A stretch of 64,000 nt of DNA from Terebella lapidaria (Eukaryota > Annelida > Polychaeta > Terebellida > Terebellidae): NCBI GenBank assembly GCA_949152475.1, contig OX424563.1:18015001-18079000 (forward strand), read 5' to 3'. Position 1 is the stretch's first letter; each line of letters opens with the position of its first letter. The position numbers and the translations under genes are program-made. The notes beneath the pieces were generated by a model. That model did not search any database and had not been told where the DNA came from. It worked only from the letters and a program-made list of their open reading frames with translations. This document shows positions 34,246-46,290 of the stretch, piece after piece.

Positions 34246-35458
34246 AGGATCATCATCATCATGTCACCGGCGGGTATGTGCTCCTACGAATCTACTGTGC
34301 ACGATGGTTCGGTGGTTCGATGAGTGACAGATAGTCGGTCGAAAAGCTATTAAACTTGATGACAAGATATCAAAACTTCGTCTCTCGATAATTTGGATAT
34401 TTATGATTGTGTCATTAGACACGTTTGCCACCTGCATCATAATTAGACATACAAAAACGATACATATAGCTGAAAGTATTTATATAGGCATTATGGGGAG
34501 TTTTATTTCGTCTAGCACAATTATGATACGGGGGACACTTGAAAAACATTATATGAAAACGAATGAAATTCACAACATGTGTCACTGGTAGATTCTACAA
34601 ACCTGATTGATGAGGCTCGTCCTTCCATTACACAGGGCTTACACAGATTGAGGTACCGCGCGGTAGCCTACCTTAATCAAAGATGATGGAAGGTAGGTTA
34701 TGCTTTGACCTTTCATCGGCGATTTCTAGCATGTACATGAGAACTGTGTGTTTATTTTTGTGGTGCGATATTTCACCGGCAGAATAGAATCGCACTCTAA
34801 ATAGCAGCCCAATAAATAACAGTTAATCTTTCCAGAAATGTGTGATGATTCTTTTCACTCAGAACATGCAATGAAAGGACCAGCAGGTATCAATTTCCAC
34901 GTTGATGTCTCAGGAATGAAGAGAGGAAGTACAATGAATGTCCATGTCAAAAAGATTATGATTGAAACTGACGTTGCACCACTCTGGATAATTGAGCGCG
35001 AATCACCAGGTGATGGAGAGGATGGGTGTGGCAGTCACTATTGGTGATTACAACGTGGTCCACGGGGAGCACTAACAAGTCTGCAAGGCTTCCAATTATT
35101 CCATAACGTTAGTATGTATTGGTTATATATTGGTGGTAGTAGATTGATACTTTAGTTTTGGATAATAAGGCTCGTGATATATTTCAGCATATCAGTGGAA
35201 GACTTACCATATCCATTCATATTTTGCATCATGTACCTTAAAGTGTGTTTCAGGTATTATACTAATATCTTTTATTCTCTAGGTACAATCCTAGAGCATT
35301 GCGTAGTCTGCCAGCAATAAAGTTCAAGAATACCTTTTATCATGTAGCAGAAGGCTTTTCAAATTCTTAATTAATGATAAGAAGCATAATACCACAATGT
35401 AAAAATTGAGAGCAAATCTCCACAATGTATTTTTGATAACAATGCTAATTTTGCAGAG

Positions 35459-36640
35459 CAGATGCAATTTTATCCTACATCCCATATAATATGTGACGAA
35501 TTGTACCGATCTATCCATTATGAACAGAATTATATGTATATTCAACAACAAACTGGTAACGTGCCATGAAAATCTGTATTCCATCCATCAAAATCTTCTA
35601 GTCATCCCCGCCAATCCATTTCTATTACATTGGGAAAACTAGGCTGATTCAATTTTGATAACCATGAAAAAATTACGTTGATGGATATTATCTGTGAGGT
35701 AGTTGTAGTTGAAAATACGCAGCTGACTTGTCAGCAGGATAATGATTAAATTGGTCTCATTTCCCTGCTTTCATACACCAAAAAACATTTAGGTAATTTG
35801 TTGTTACATGAATGCTACGGAATTCTGCGACAATCCATAATAATGTTGCTAAGAATAGAGAATTGAAATAATATCTGTTTACTCTTTTGAATGGTATTGA
35901 CCTGGGGCAAGCTTACCGGGCTCAGCCACGTAAAATTCTCCCTAACACCACCATACACATGTGAATTGCTAGGCACTCAGTTGCCAATGTATTCAACATC
36001 GAATATGCTTCTTGAAAATGTAGCATTTAATGTTAATATCCCTCATTTATATATAGCATAAAATCAATCAACATAAAGTTGATGATAATCTTTCTCAGCT
36101 TTTTCTGCTGAAATTTAATTATAATGTATCGAATAAACCATCCACTTATATAATGAAAGTAATTGCATCAATCATCAAGCCTGACATAAAAGTGACAAGA
36201 GTACAATGCAAGTCATGGTCTTCATTCATGTAGCATTCAATGACTGAATAAGTCAATCAACATGTTTCAAACATAATTGAACCCGAGCAAAGGAACACCA
36301 TAAAATTACCATGAAAATGTAGGTATTAGCATTCACTTGTTCCTTTGAAGCTTCTATAGGGATTATATTGGCACGAGTTCTTAATACATTGTGTATCATA
36401 AGAGTTCTATATACATGTATATTCAATCACCTGATAATGGATACGTGATGATCAATTATAAACATATCACCACACAACACCCTAACTTCAGATTAAAAAC
36501 AATGTCATGCAGTATTTTCGTCTACCACAGATTTGATGAAAAAAAAAGGTAAATGACAAGTGGATTGAGGCCGTAGTGGAACGAAATTAGTAAAATGTAC
36601 CAGGGTTTTCTTTTCTTGCTTTGACCAGAACACTATATAT
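35459..36640. repeat. Sub-unit repeated three times, first copy
   Basis: This stretch recurs at 37846-38277 plus 42325-43080 (split by the LTR element) and at about 44510-45700. Landmarks are 'gcagatgcaattttat', 'cctcccc/catccccgccaatc' and 'caatcacctgataatgg'. The distance from the first to the second copy start is 2387 bp. Following sequence 36640-37840 recurs at 45690-48000. No coding sequence is supported. Confidence 0.7.
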
Positions 36641-36830
36641 TTCGCATATACTCAGGAATATATACTGTGACTGCCAATAGTCTTGAAATCCGACAGACAT
36701 CCGTCCAGTGTGATATCAACATTTTGAAGAAAAACACCTACTTATACTCTCAAAAGATATTTTTTATTCCATTGAACAACACTCACACATGATCGACGAC
36801 AATGGAATATGTGCTTCACATGATAGTCAA

Positions 36831-38277
36831 ATATACAATGTCTGCCAAGCGGAGCTAATGTAATTAATTCGAGAAGTATTCCATATTTGTGCAGTGGGGT
36901 ATTAAATAATGTATCAGCTGAAGATCGTATTTCCATTCGAAATTTTATTTGAGAACCTCTTTAATTCAGAATTTGATGTGATGCGATGATCTGAAATTCC
37001 ACAATCCTATAATGATACAATAAACTTCTTTTTTTTAAAATACACGAAAATAAGGTACGGTTCTTGTGATCATCATGTGTTCTCAACAACAACAAAGCCT
37101 TCCTCTCGTAGAATACAGAAGTTCGCGTGAGCTTCCCCACATCATTCACCACAGACCGATCGTATCTTGTCAGACTACTGGTGTAAGCTCAAGATTCCGT
37201 GAGCTCTCCTGATAGATCGAGTCCTGAGAATACTGAGACACTCTTCCTGTTTTCTTCATAGGCACATGTTTTCCAGTTCTGCAGTGTCTCGATTTCCAAG
37301 GTCGGATATAATTGATATTGGAAGACACTTTGATAACGTTGAAATATTTTCATAATTTCCAGGATATCTTGGCTGTGTTGATAGTTTTAAAGTTGGTATA
37401 ATGTTTAAGAATCGTCTTGCCAAGGGTGATATCTTATTAACACCTTGCTATTTTTGACGTCAGACGTAGTGTTTTCGTTAACTTGACTGTTGTTGTTCCT
37501 GCTGTATTTTGGTCAGACCAATTGAGCCAAGTATCCACATTCTCGTAGATTACGTATGTTGGCTTGCGTCATAAATCATTTTCATCATCAGACGGCTCAC
37601 TCATTATACAGCAGTTGATGATGATGTTGCATTTTCAAAGCACAAGACCAGGAACCCGGAAATGCACACTCAAACATCAAGTCCGATTTCATTCGTTCCC
37701 TACGGTGGCTGATATATGGCATTGTGAAAATGATTTAATTCTTTTTAAAAGTAATCCTGACTTGTACATGGTTGACATAACGTAGGCGGATTTATCATAT
37801 AGTTTATTGAAATATATTGTTTGTGTTGAATTATGATGAAGTGCAGATGCAATTTTATTCTACATGCCATTTAATATGTGACGGATTGTACCGATCTATC
37901 CATTCTGAACAGAATTATATGTATATTCAACAACAAAAATCTGTATTCCATCCATCAAAATCTTCTAGTCATCCCCGCCAATCTATTTCTATTACATTGG
38001 GAAAACTAGGCTGATTCAATTTTGATAACCATAGAAAAATTACGTTGATGGATATTATCTGTGAGGTAGTTGTAGTTGAAAATACGCAGCTGACTTGTCA
38101 GCAGGAGAAAAATTGGTTAAATTAATTAATTAAATAAATTAATTGATTAAATTGGTCTCATTTCCCTGTTTTCATACACCAAATAACATTTAAGTAATTT
38201 GTTGTCACATGAACGCTACGGAACTCTGCGACAATCCATAATAATGTTGTTAAGAATAGAGAATTGAAATAATATCT
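36831..38277. repeat. Duplicated non-coding sequence left of the LTR element
   Basis: 36960-37840 matches 46070-46290 plus 47330-47990, with an uninterrupted 'tgtaa' at 37182-37186 marking where the RT element sits in the other copy. From 37846 the sequence restarts the 35459 sub-unit until the LTR element begins at 38278. No gene is supported. Confidence 0.65.
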
Positions 38278-38765
38278 TGTTATGTTTTGAGGTCTGCGAA
38301 TGACGTTCCCAGCAATCACACACAAAAACAAACACGGAATAAGTTTTAAAGTTTAATGTTAAAACAAGTTATATATTTACAGACACATGAAAACCCCAAT
38401 TTAGAATATACACACTATAATCCCCAACCACTTACGTGAAATATCCCTCCCTGGAACTTGGAAGACGTTTAAATGAAACACAAAATAAGTCCAAAACACG
38501 TGGGCCGTAGTCCGCCCAAAGACCGCTTGTCGGTGCGTTGTATGTGTGTCCACTCAGGTCGGCTGCTGGCTTGCGTCTGACGGACTGCAGTGCTGCTATA
38601 CGCTGGCTCGGCTCTGCTCAGCTCGACTGGCGCGCTCCACTTGAGTGGCTCTGTTGTCATATCTGAAACAAAAGAGTACATTCCCACCCCCATAGCGGCC
38701 GTACAAACGAATATACCATACCCACAAAATAAACACAGATACCAACCCCATAAGCGGTCGTAACA
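38278..38765 (-). repeat. 3' LTR of the Gmr1-like element
   Basis: 488 bp, beginning TG and ending CA on the element strand. It matches 41827-42324 almost base for base; the other LTR has an extra 10 bp near 42302 and a 2-bp indel near 41886. Confidence 0.9.
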
Positions 38766-38783
38766 CTCCCCCCCCCCCCTTTG
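38766..38783 (-). other. Polypurine tract
   Basis: On the element strand a run of A then G (reverse complement of 'ctcccccccccccccttt') lies directly upstream of the 3' LTR, as expected for the plus-strand primer of an LTR retrotransposon. Confidence 0.8.
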
Positions 38784-38865
38784 AAAGAATAAAGTTGAAA
38801 TTTTGAAACTTTATGACCTTCAAGACAACCAGAGACCCAAACTAACTATATTTACAAGTCCGAAA

Positions 38866-41821
38866 CTAAATTCTTGACAAGGCATCAGCGACAACGTTGT
38901 CTTTTCCTTTGATATGCCGGATCTCGAGATTGAACTCTTGGAGGAACAACGATCACCTCAACAACCTTTGGTTCTTATTTTTCATTTCCATGATGAAAGT
39001 TAAGGGATTATGGTCCGTGTAAACGACCGTTTTGTGCGGAGAAGCACTCAGGTATACTTCAAAATGCTGAAGAGCCATGACAAGTGCTAGAGTTTCCTTC
39101 TCGATAGTGGAGTAATTACGCTGGTGCTTGTCTAACTTCTTAGGGTAATAACCCACGGGATGCTGCACATCCCCACTATCCAACTGTAACAAAACAGACC
39201 CGACACCCATGTCACTGGCGTCAACCTCTAAGGTGAATGGACGACCAACATCTGGAGCAGCTAGCACGGGCTCACAAGCCAGGAGCGACTTTAATGCTTT
39301 GAATGAGTGTGAGCAAACTTTGGACCATGTGAACTTCACATCTTTACAGAGGAGATTCGTCAACGAAATGGCCAACACAGCAAAATTCTTGCAAAACTTC
39401 CGGTAGAAACCTACCATCCCCAGAAATCTCAAGAGCTCTCTACGATTGTGCGGGACAGGATAAGCTAAGATGGCCTCTACCTTGGCTTGCACTGGACAAA
39501 CCTTCCCTTGACCTAGCACATGTCCAAGGAATACAACGGTTGCTTTCACAAACTCACTCTTAAGAAGATTAATTGTGAGCTTAGCTTCGGATACTCTCTC
39601 GAAGAACATTTCAAGCTGTTTTAAATGTTGTTGCCACGAATCGCTACAGAGGACAATGTCATCTATACAGGCAGCACACCCTGGGATACCACTAACTACA
39701 CCATTGACAAGTCTTTGAAACGTGGCGGGCGCATTTTTCATACCAAATGGCATCACTTTATATTGGAATAACCCTTCAGGAGTGACGAAGGCAGAAATCT
39801 CTCTAGCCCGTTCTGTTAATGGCACCTGCCAGTAACCCTTCAGGAGATCGAACTTAGTTACATAAGATGCATAACCAACAGAGTCAATGCATGTATCCAC
39901 TCTTGGTATTGGATACGAATCGGTTTTTGTGACCTTGTTAACCTTTCTGAAGTCAGTACAAAATCTGAATGACCCATCTGGTTTGGGAACCAGCAAGCAA
40001 GGTGAACTCCAAGCACTAAAGCTACGTTCAATGAGGTCATTATCAAGCATGTACTTGACTTCCCTATGCATATGTTCTAGTTTGACTGGGTTAGTGCGAT
40101 AAGCTACCTGTACATCCACATCATGGAAAAGCACACTTGTTTGGCTTGGAACATCTGGGAATAAATGCACATACTGCTCAATAAGCTCCACCAGATCACG
40201 CTGTTCAGCTGGAGGCATGTGTTCTACTTTCGTCGAAAGATTAGCAAGAACATCAGAGTTTTTCAACTTATTGTCATAAGATGGACAACCCACATCTACA
40301 CCTACATCAACTTGCGGCTGGGTTTCATGTGAGCTGGAAGCCATGACATACTTTGACATACCAGAATCAGGCGTGTTGTAAGCTTTAAGCATATTAATGT
40401 GGCAAAGTTGACGAGTTTTACGTCGATCAGGAGTCTTAACAATGCAATTAACATCACTGACTTTCTTGTCAATTTCATACGGACCACAGTACCTGGCCTG
40501 AAGAGGATGTTTTGGAATGGGGAACAACACTAACACTCTGTCCCCTGGACTGAAACTCCTCGCCACTGATCTACGACCATACCAAGCCTTCATTTTTCCT
40601 TGGGCTTGAAGCAAGTTTCCCCTTGCAAGCTCGTTAGCTTTTAACAACTTTCCCTTGAAGTTGGACACATAGTCCAAGAGTGAGACATCATCATCTTCAC
40701 TCAACCACTTTTCTTTGTACACCTTGAGTGGACCTCGAACATTGTGTCCAAACACCAACTCAAATGGCGAGAACCCTAGGGACTCTTGCACTGCTTCCCT
40801 GGCAGCAAACAATAGGAGATGTACTCCTTCGTCCCAGTCTCGACTACAGTCAAGACAAAACGTCTTTATCAGGTTTTTTAGGGTTTGATGAAACCTCTCG
40901 AGTGCACCCTGAGACTCGGGGTGATACGCAGAGGATGTAACATGTTCAATCCCGAGTTGTTGTGTCATTTGTTTGAACATCTTGGAAGTGAAGTTAGAGC
41001 CCCGGTCTGGCTGAACGACTTTCGGCAGACCGAACGTGGTACAAAACTTCACTAGAGCCTTTGAAACATTACGTGCTGTGATGGACCTTAAGGGAACTGC
41101 CTCGGGAAATCTAGTTGATGCACACATAAGCGTGAGTAATTTCCGGACTTTGTTTTAGGCAAGGGTCCAACACAGTCAATCAACACTCGACAAAATGGTT
41201 CCTCAAAGGCCAGCACAGGCTTCACTGGAGCCTTCGGAATGGTCTGATTGGCTTTACCTACGACCTGACATGTGTGACACTATTTACAGATGGCACTAAC
41301 GTCCCCTCATACTAGTCCAATAGAAGTGTTTCAGTATCTTGGAATGAGTCTTTGTTACACCCAAGTGTCCTGTCATCGGAGATTCATGAGCAACTGACAT
41401 AATGTCCCTACGGCATTGAGTGGGAGCCACCACCTGATACACTGTCTGCCATTGTTCATCAACAGGCGCATCCGGTGGCCGCCACTTCCGGACAAGAACT
41501 CCTGACTTGAAGAAATAACACACACTACTCTCAACTGACTCCTCCTCAGTAACCGCACGAGCTATGAGAGGTCGGAGTTGAGGATCTTCATGTTGGAGTG
41601 TTATGAAATCTTCAGGACCTGTGGTTGTAGGTGCTATGTCACGGTTACCTATTGATGGAGTATCTGTCTGCCATTGTTCATCAACAGGCGCATCCGGTGG
41701 CCGCCACTTCCGGACAAGAACTCCTGACTTGAAGAAATAACACACACTACTCTCAACTGACTCCTCCTCAGTAACCGCACGAGCTATGAGAGGTCGGAGT
41801 TGATCGATACCCGAATTCTCC
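38866..41821 (-). pseudogene. pol remnant: integrase, reverse transcriptase, RNase H
   Basis: The longest frame is 38953-41127 (724 codons). Integrase: zinc-binding His/Cys part upstream (41296-41440, 'SPMTGHLGVTKTHSKIL'), first catalytic Asp near 41190 ('VLIDCVGPL'), then D41 and E77 of the long frame with 35 residues between, and a GPY motif at 215-217. RT: motif A at D427 ('KFDLLKGYWQVPL'), 'MPFGMKNAP' at 459-467, and catalytic 'CIDD' 487-490, where Tyr is more usual before the Asp pair. RNase H: 'VDASD' 635-639, E678, D705. Breaks: an in-frame stop near 41280, a one-base frameshift near 41135, and a TGA at 38953-38955, after which the frame continues to TAG at 38866. Domain order integrase-RT-RNase H is as in Gmr1 elements and Ty1/copia, not standard gypsy. 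Confidence 0.88.
41442..41803. repeat. Exact 140-bp direct duplication
   Basis: 41442-41581 and 41664-41803 appear identical, separated by 82 bp. Both code on the minus strand for the region just before the integrase zinc-binding domain ('RPLIARAVTEEESVESS'). The outer copy abuts the primer-binding region, so the duplication marks the edge of the lost gag-protease region. Confidence 0.9.
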
Positions 41822-41825
41822 ACCA
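41805..41825 (-). other. Primer-binding site candidate
   Basis: On the element strand, one base after the 5' LTR, 'tggtggagaattcgggtatc' begins with TGG and continues as expected for the complement of a tRNA acceptor and T arm. I could not name the tRNA. Confidence 0.5.
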
Positions 41826-41826
41826 C

Positions 41827-42324
41827 TGTTATGTTTTGAGGTCTGCGAATGACGTTCCCAGCAATCACACACAAAAACAAACACGTGGAATAAGTTTTAA
41901 AGTTTAATGTTAAAACAAGTTATATATTTACAGACACATGAAAACCCCAATTTAGAATATACACACTATAATCCCCAACCACTTACGTGAAATATCCCTC
42001 CCTGGAACTTGGAAGACGTTTAAATGAAACACAAAATAAGTCCAAAACACGTGGGCCGTAGTCCGCCCAAAGACCGCTTGTCGGTGCGTTGTATGTGTGT
42101 CCAATCAGGTCGGCTGCTGGCTTGCGTCTGACGGACCGCAGTGCTGCTATACGCTGGCTCGGCTCTGCTCAGCTCGACTGGCGCGCTCCACTTGAGTGGC
42201 TCTGTTGTCATATCTGAAGCAAAAGAGTACATTCCCACCCATAGCGGCCGTACAAACGAATATACCATACCCACAAAATAAACACAGATACCAACCCCAT
42301 ATAATAAAATAAGCGGTCGTAACA
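41827..42324 (-). repeat. 5' LTR of the Gmr1-like element
   Basis: 498 bp, TG to CA on the element strand, paired with 38278-38765. Confidence 0.9.
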
Positions 42325-43690
42325 CTCTGTTTACTCTTGTGAATGGTATTGACCTGGAGCAAAGCTAACCTCGAGCAGCCACGTAAAATTCTCCCTAACA
42401 CCACTATACCATGTGAATTGCTTGGCACACAATTGCCAATGCATCCATCGGATATGCTTCTTGAAAATGTAGCATTTAATGCTAATATCCCTTATTTATA
42501 TATAGCACAAAATCAATCAACATAAAATTGATGATATTCTCAGTTTTTTCTGCTGAAATTTTATTATAATGTATCGAATAAACCATCCACTTTAAATATA
42601 ATTAAAGTAGTTGCATCGATCATCAAGCCTGACACAAAAGTGGCAAGAGTACAATGCAAGTCATGGTCTTCATTCATGATATGGTATTCAATGATTGAAT
42701 AGATCAATCAATATGGTCCAAACATGATTGAACCCAAGCAAAAGAACCTCATAAAATTACTTTTAAAATAAAAGTAATACCATTCACTTATTCCATTGCA
42801 GCTTTTGTGGTGTGATTATATTGGCTAGCAGGCATGTAAATCAAGGCTCGTGGGAGTTCTTAAAACACTGTGTATTATAAGAGTTTTATTTTCAAGTATA
42901 TTCAATCACATGATAATGGATCTGTGATAATCAATTATGAGCATATCACCACACAACACCCTAACTGCAGATGAATCACAATGCAACAAAGAATTTCCGT
43001 TTTCCACAGAATTGCCATACGGAATGAAGAAAATGGATATGACAAGTGGACTGAAACAAACTAGTACGAAAATGCTTTTTGCCAGGCTTTAAGGTTGCTG
43101 GACCTATTGTCCGATAACTTATTGGCATGGCGTTACGCCCGTCATCCGTCAAAATTTTCATCTTCAAGGTTTACAATCAAACAAATGCTCAAATCGCGCT
43201 TAAAAGTCCACATCGAGTACATTTTCCAGTTCGTATGTGCATATATAGTGTAGTTGTGAGAAAATAATCAGTGATAAAAGATGATGTGCGTGGAATTGTC
43301 AGTCTATCTCGCACTTATATGCTTTGTTTACATCTGCGTGTGATGGATACATTTCCTGTATTTACGCGTGAACCGCCTGTTCAAATGAGCGAAATTTCCC
43401 TGGAGACTGGTTATTTTCATAACATTTGATGTGAGTATGTTTCATTCAGTTAGTTTAGCATGTTTAATATGAAACATAGTTTTCAAAAAATATTGACTGG
43501 TTTCAAAGGCAGCTGCTTTAAACTGCTGTAATCAAGATACCATTATGAATCCAAGCCTCAATTAGAAATAATAAAAGCCTTTAACATCCAGAGCAACACT
43601 GGTGTCGCCATGGATGAGTAATACCCGATATAGTAGTTTATATGGTAGGCATCAATACATTATCACTTTGCAAAAAAAAACCTTCAAACT
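42325..43690. repeat. Rest of the second sub-unit and spacer
   Basis: 42325-43080 continues the 35459-type sub-unit interrupted by the LTR element. 43088-43160 is a decayed end of the 'ggttaccggac' TIR repeat. 43160-43690 shows nothing I can identify. Confidence 0.55.
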
Positions 43691-46290
43691 TCTATCATGA
43701 GATTTTTCACTGGCCGAATAGAAAAGCGCTCTAAATAGCATCCCAATAAATAACAGTTAATCTTTCCAGGAAATTGTGATGATTCTTTTCACTCAAAACA
43801 TGTCAAAATACCATGATTGCAACTGATGTTGCACCACTCTGGATAATTGAGCACGAATCATCGAGGATGGAGAGGATGGGTGTGGCAGTCGTTAATAATG
43901 TTGACAACGTGGTCCACGGGGAGCACGGACAAGTGTGTAAGGCTTCAAATTATTCCATGACATTAGTTTCATTTATTTTGAGAATATAATGTGACATAAC
44001 ATGAAGCGCAATTAATTTGTAATGCAACAGAATAATGTAATGTCAGTTTATTTATTAAATATGCCAAAATGTCATGTTTTGTGATGAAAATGCTACTTAT
44101 TAATAAGTCTTCTTAGTTGCCAGTATTTTTGTAAATGACATAGGGTTGGGAATTCCACTTGCCCCGAGACACTCTACCAAGTGAGCTGAAGGCAGCCAAA
44201 TGCTACTACCGATCCCACTATTCAAAAGCCGATATCCCGCTAGCCGAATGCTGACTACCAAATTGAACGAACCCCGAATGGGCCCTGGCACATAAAAAGG
44301 CGCATTTGATATGCTTCTTCAGTGCAAAAGCTTTGGATGCTCGTATTTGCAATGTATGTGACCATTTCCAACATATCTATAGAAAACTCCTCATAGCCAT
44401 TTCGGGTTTTGGACCATACATTTGTGTTTCAGGTGCTATAGATGCACTATGAGCATGCTAACACGGTATACTGTTTAATGTATTTTCGATAACAATGCCA
44501 AGTTTGCAAAGTAGTTGTAATTTAATGCATCATGCCAATAAGTTTGTGATGAGTTGTACCGATCCATCACTTCTGAACATAATTAAATGTATATTCCAGA
44601 ACAAACTGGTAACGTGCCATGACAATCTGTATTTCATCCATCAAAATCTTCCAGTCCTCCCCGCCAATCTATTTCTATTATATTGGGAAAACTCTAGGCT
44701 GATTCAATTTTGATAACTATAGAACAATTGGGTTCATGAAAATTATCTGTGAGCTTGTAGTTGAAAACAAGCGACTGACTAGTCAGTAGAAGAATGAATA
44801 AATTGGTCTCATTTCCCTGCTGTCATACACCAAATAACTTTTAGGTAATTTGTTATTAATTGAGAGCTACATGATTCAGCGACATTCCATATTAATAAAA
44901 CTAATAAGGGAAAATTGAGTCAATATCTGTGAACGATATACAATTGTAGTAAGCTTAACGGCGCAGCCACGTAAAATCTCCCTTGCACGACTATACACAT
45001 GTGAATTGCTAGGCATACTTTCCATTGCATGAAGTACCGGATACATGTATATGCTTTTTGAAATTTAGTATTTGCCACAATCTTTGAAAGCTAAACATCC
45101 CACATTTAAATATGGCATAAAATCGATCAACGTATATTTGATGATAATTTTTCTCAGTTTTTTTTTTCTGCTGAAAACTAAGTACAATGTATTGAATAAA
45201 AAACACCATTCGTATAATGCACCTAGTTGCATCAATCATCAAGCCAGACATAGAAGTGGCAAGAGTACAATGCACGTCATGGTCTTCATTGATATAATGA
45301 TATAACATTCAATGACTGAATAAGTCAATCAACATGGTCCAACATAATTGAATCCAAGCAAAGGAACACCATGAAATTACCATCAAAATGTAGGTAATAC
45401 CATTCAGTTGTCCCCTCGAAGCTTCTATAGGGATTATATTGGCAAGCAGACGTGTAAGTCAAGAATCGTAGGAGTTCTTAATACATTGTGTATCATAAGA
45501 GTTCTATATACATGTATATTCAATCACCTGATAATGGATACGTGATGATCAATTATAAACATATCACCACACAACACCCTAACTTCAGATTAAAAACAGT
45601 GTCATGCAGTATTTTCGTCTACCACAGATTTGATGAAAAAATGGTAAATGACAAGTGGATTGAGGCCGTAGTGGAACGAAATTAGTAACATGTACCAGGT
45701 TTTTCTTTAAATTTCTTGCCTTGACCAGAACACAATATATTTCGCATATACTGAGGAATCTGTGGCAGTCAACGGTCTGGAAATCCGACAGACATCCGTC
45801 GAGTATGATATCAACATTTTGAAGACAAACACCTACTTTTACTCTCAAAAGTTTTTTTTATTATTTCATTGAACAACACTCACACATGATCGACGACAAT
45901 GGAATATGCGCTTCACATGATGGTCAAATATACAATGTTTGCCATGCAGAGCTAATGTAAATAATTCAACAAGTATTCGAAATTTGTGCAGTGAGGTATT
46001 AAATACTAGTAATGTACCAGCTCAGGATCATACTTACAATCGATATTTTATTTGAGATCCTGTTTAATTCAGAATTTGATGTGATGCGATGACCTGAAAT
46101 TCCACAATCCTATGATGATACAATACACTATTTTTTCAAAAAAATACATCAAAATAAGGTACAGTTCTTGTGATCTTCATGTGATCTTAACAACAACAAA
46201 GCCTTCCTCTCTTAGAATACAGAAGTTAGCGTGAGCTTCCCCATATCAATCACCACGGACCGAGGGTATCGTGCCAGACTACTGGTGTAA

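Larger units (their letters stand above)
19640..36830. repeat. Large duplicated unit, copy 2, expanded by insertions
   Basis: This is the second copy of the unit at 20-9257, in the same orientation at an offset of about 19.6 kb. It is longer because it took in an interspersed repeat (about 20270-21175), the palindromic element (21464-23422), extra sequence near 24130-25080, an RT fragment (25967-26545), the 4.66-kb TIR element (27794-32450) and a LINE tail (about 33550-34260). Intervals between these (23640-25960, 26560-27790, 32453-33540, 34265-36830) are duplicated non-coding sequence. An open frame at 24786-25025 has one hydrophobic stretch but no supporting signal. Confidence 0.75.
38278..42324 (-). 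mobile_element. Ty3/gypsy-type LTR retrotransposon, Gmr1-like gene order
   Basis: Two near-identical LTRs (38278-38765 and 41827-42324) bound an internal region read on the minus strand. The related sub-unit near 35870 is continuous ('aatatctgtttactc'), giving the empty site. Flanks are 'tatct' at left and 'ctctg' at right, so a 4-5 bp target repeat is unclear. The internal region codes for integrase, then RT, then RNase H; gag and protease are absent. LTRs differ by about three substitutions and a few indels, so insertion is recent relative to the surrounding duplications. With frameshift, stops and the gag-protease loss it cannot be autonomous. Confidence 0.9.

Noticed and set aside
34838..35047. 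69-codon frame similar in three duplicated copies
   Set aside because: In the copies at 8340 and 43790 the frame is broken by stops or deletions, so similarity reflects duplication rather than coding constraint.
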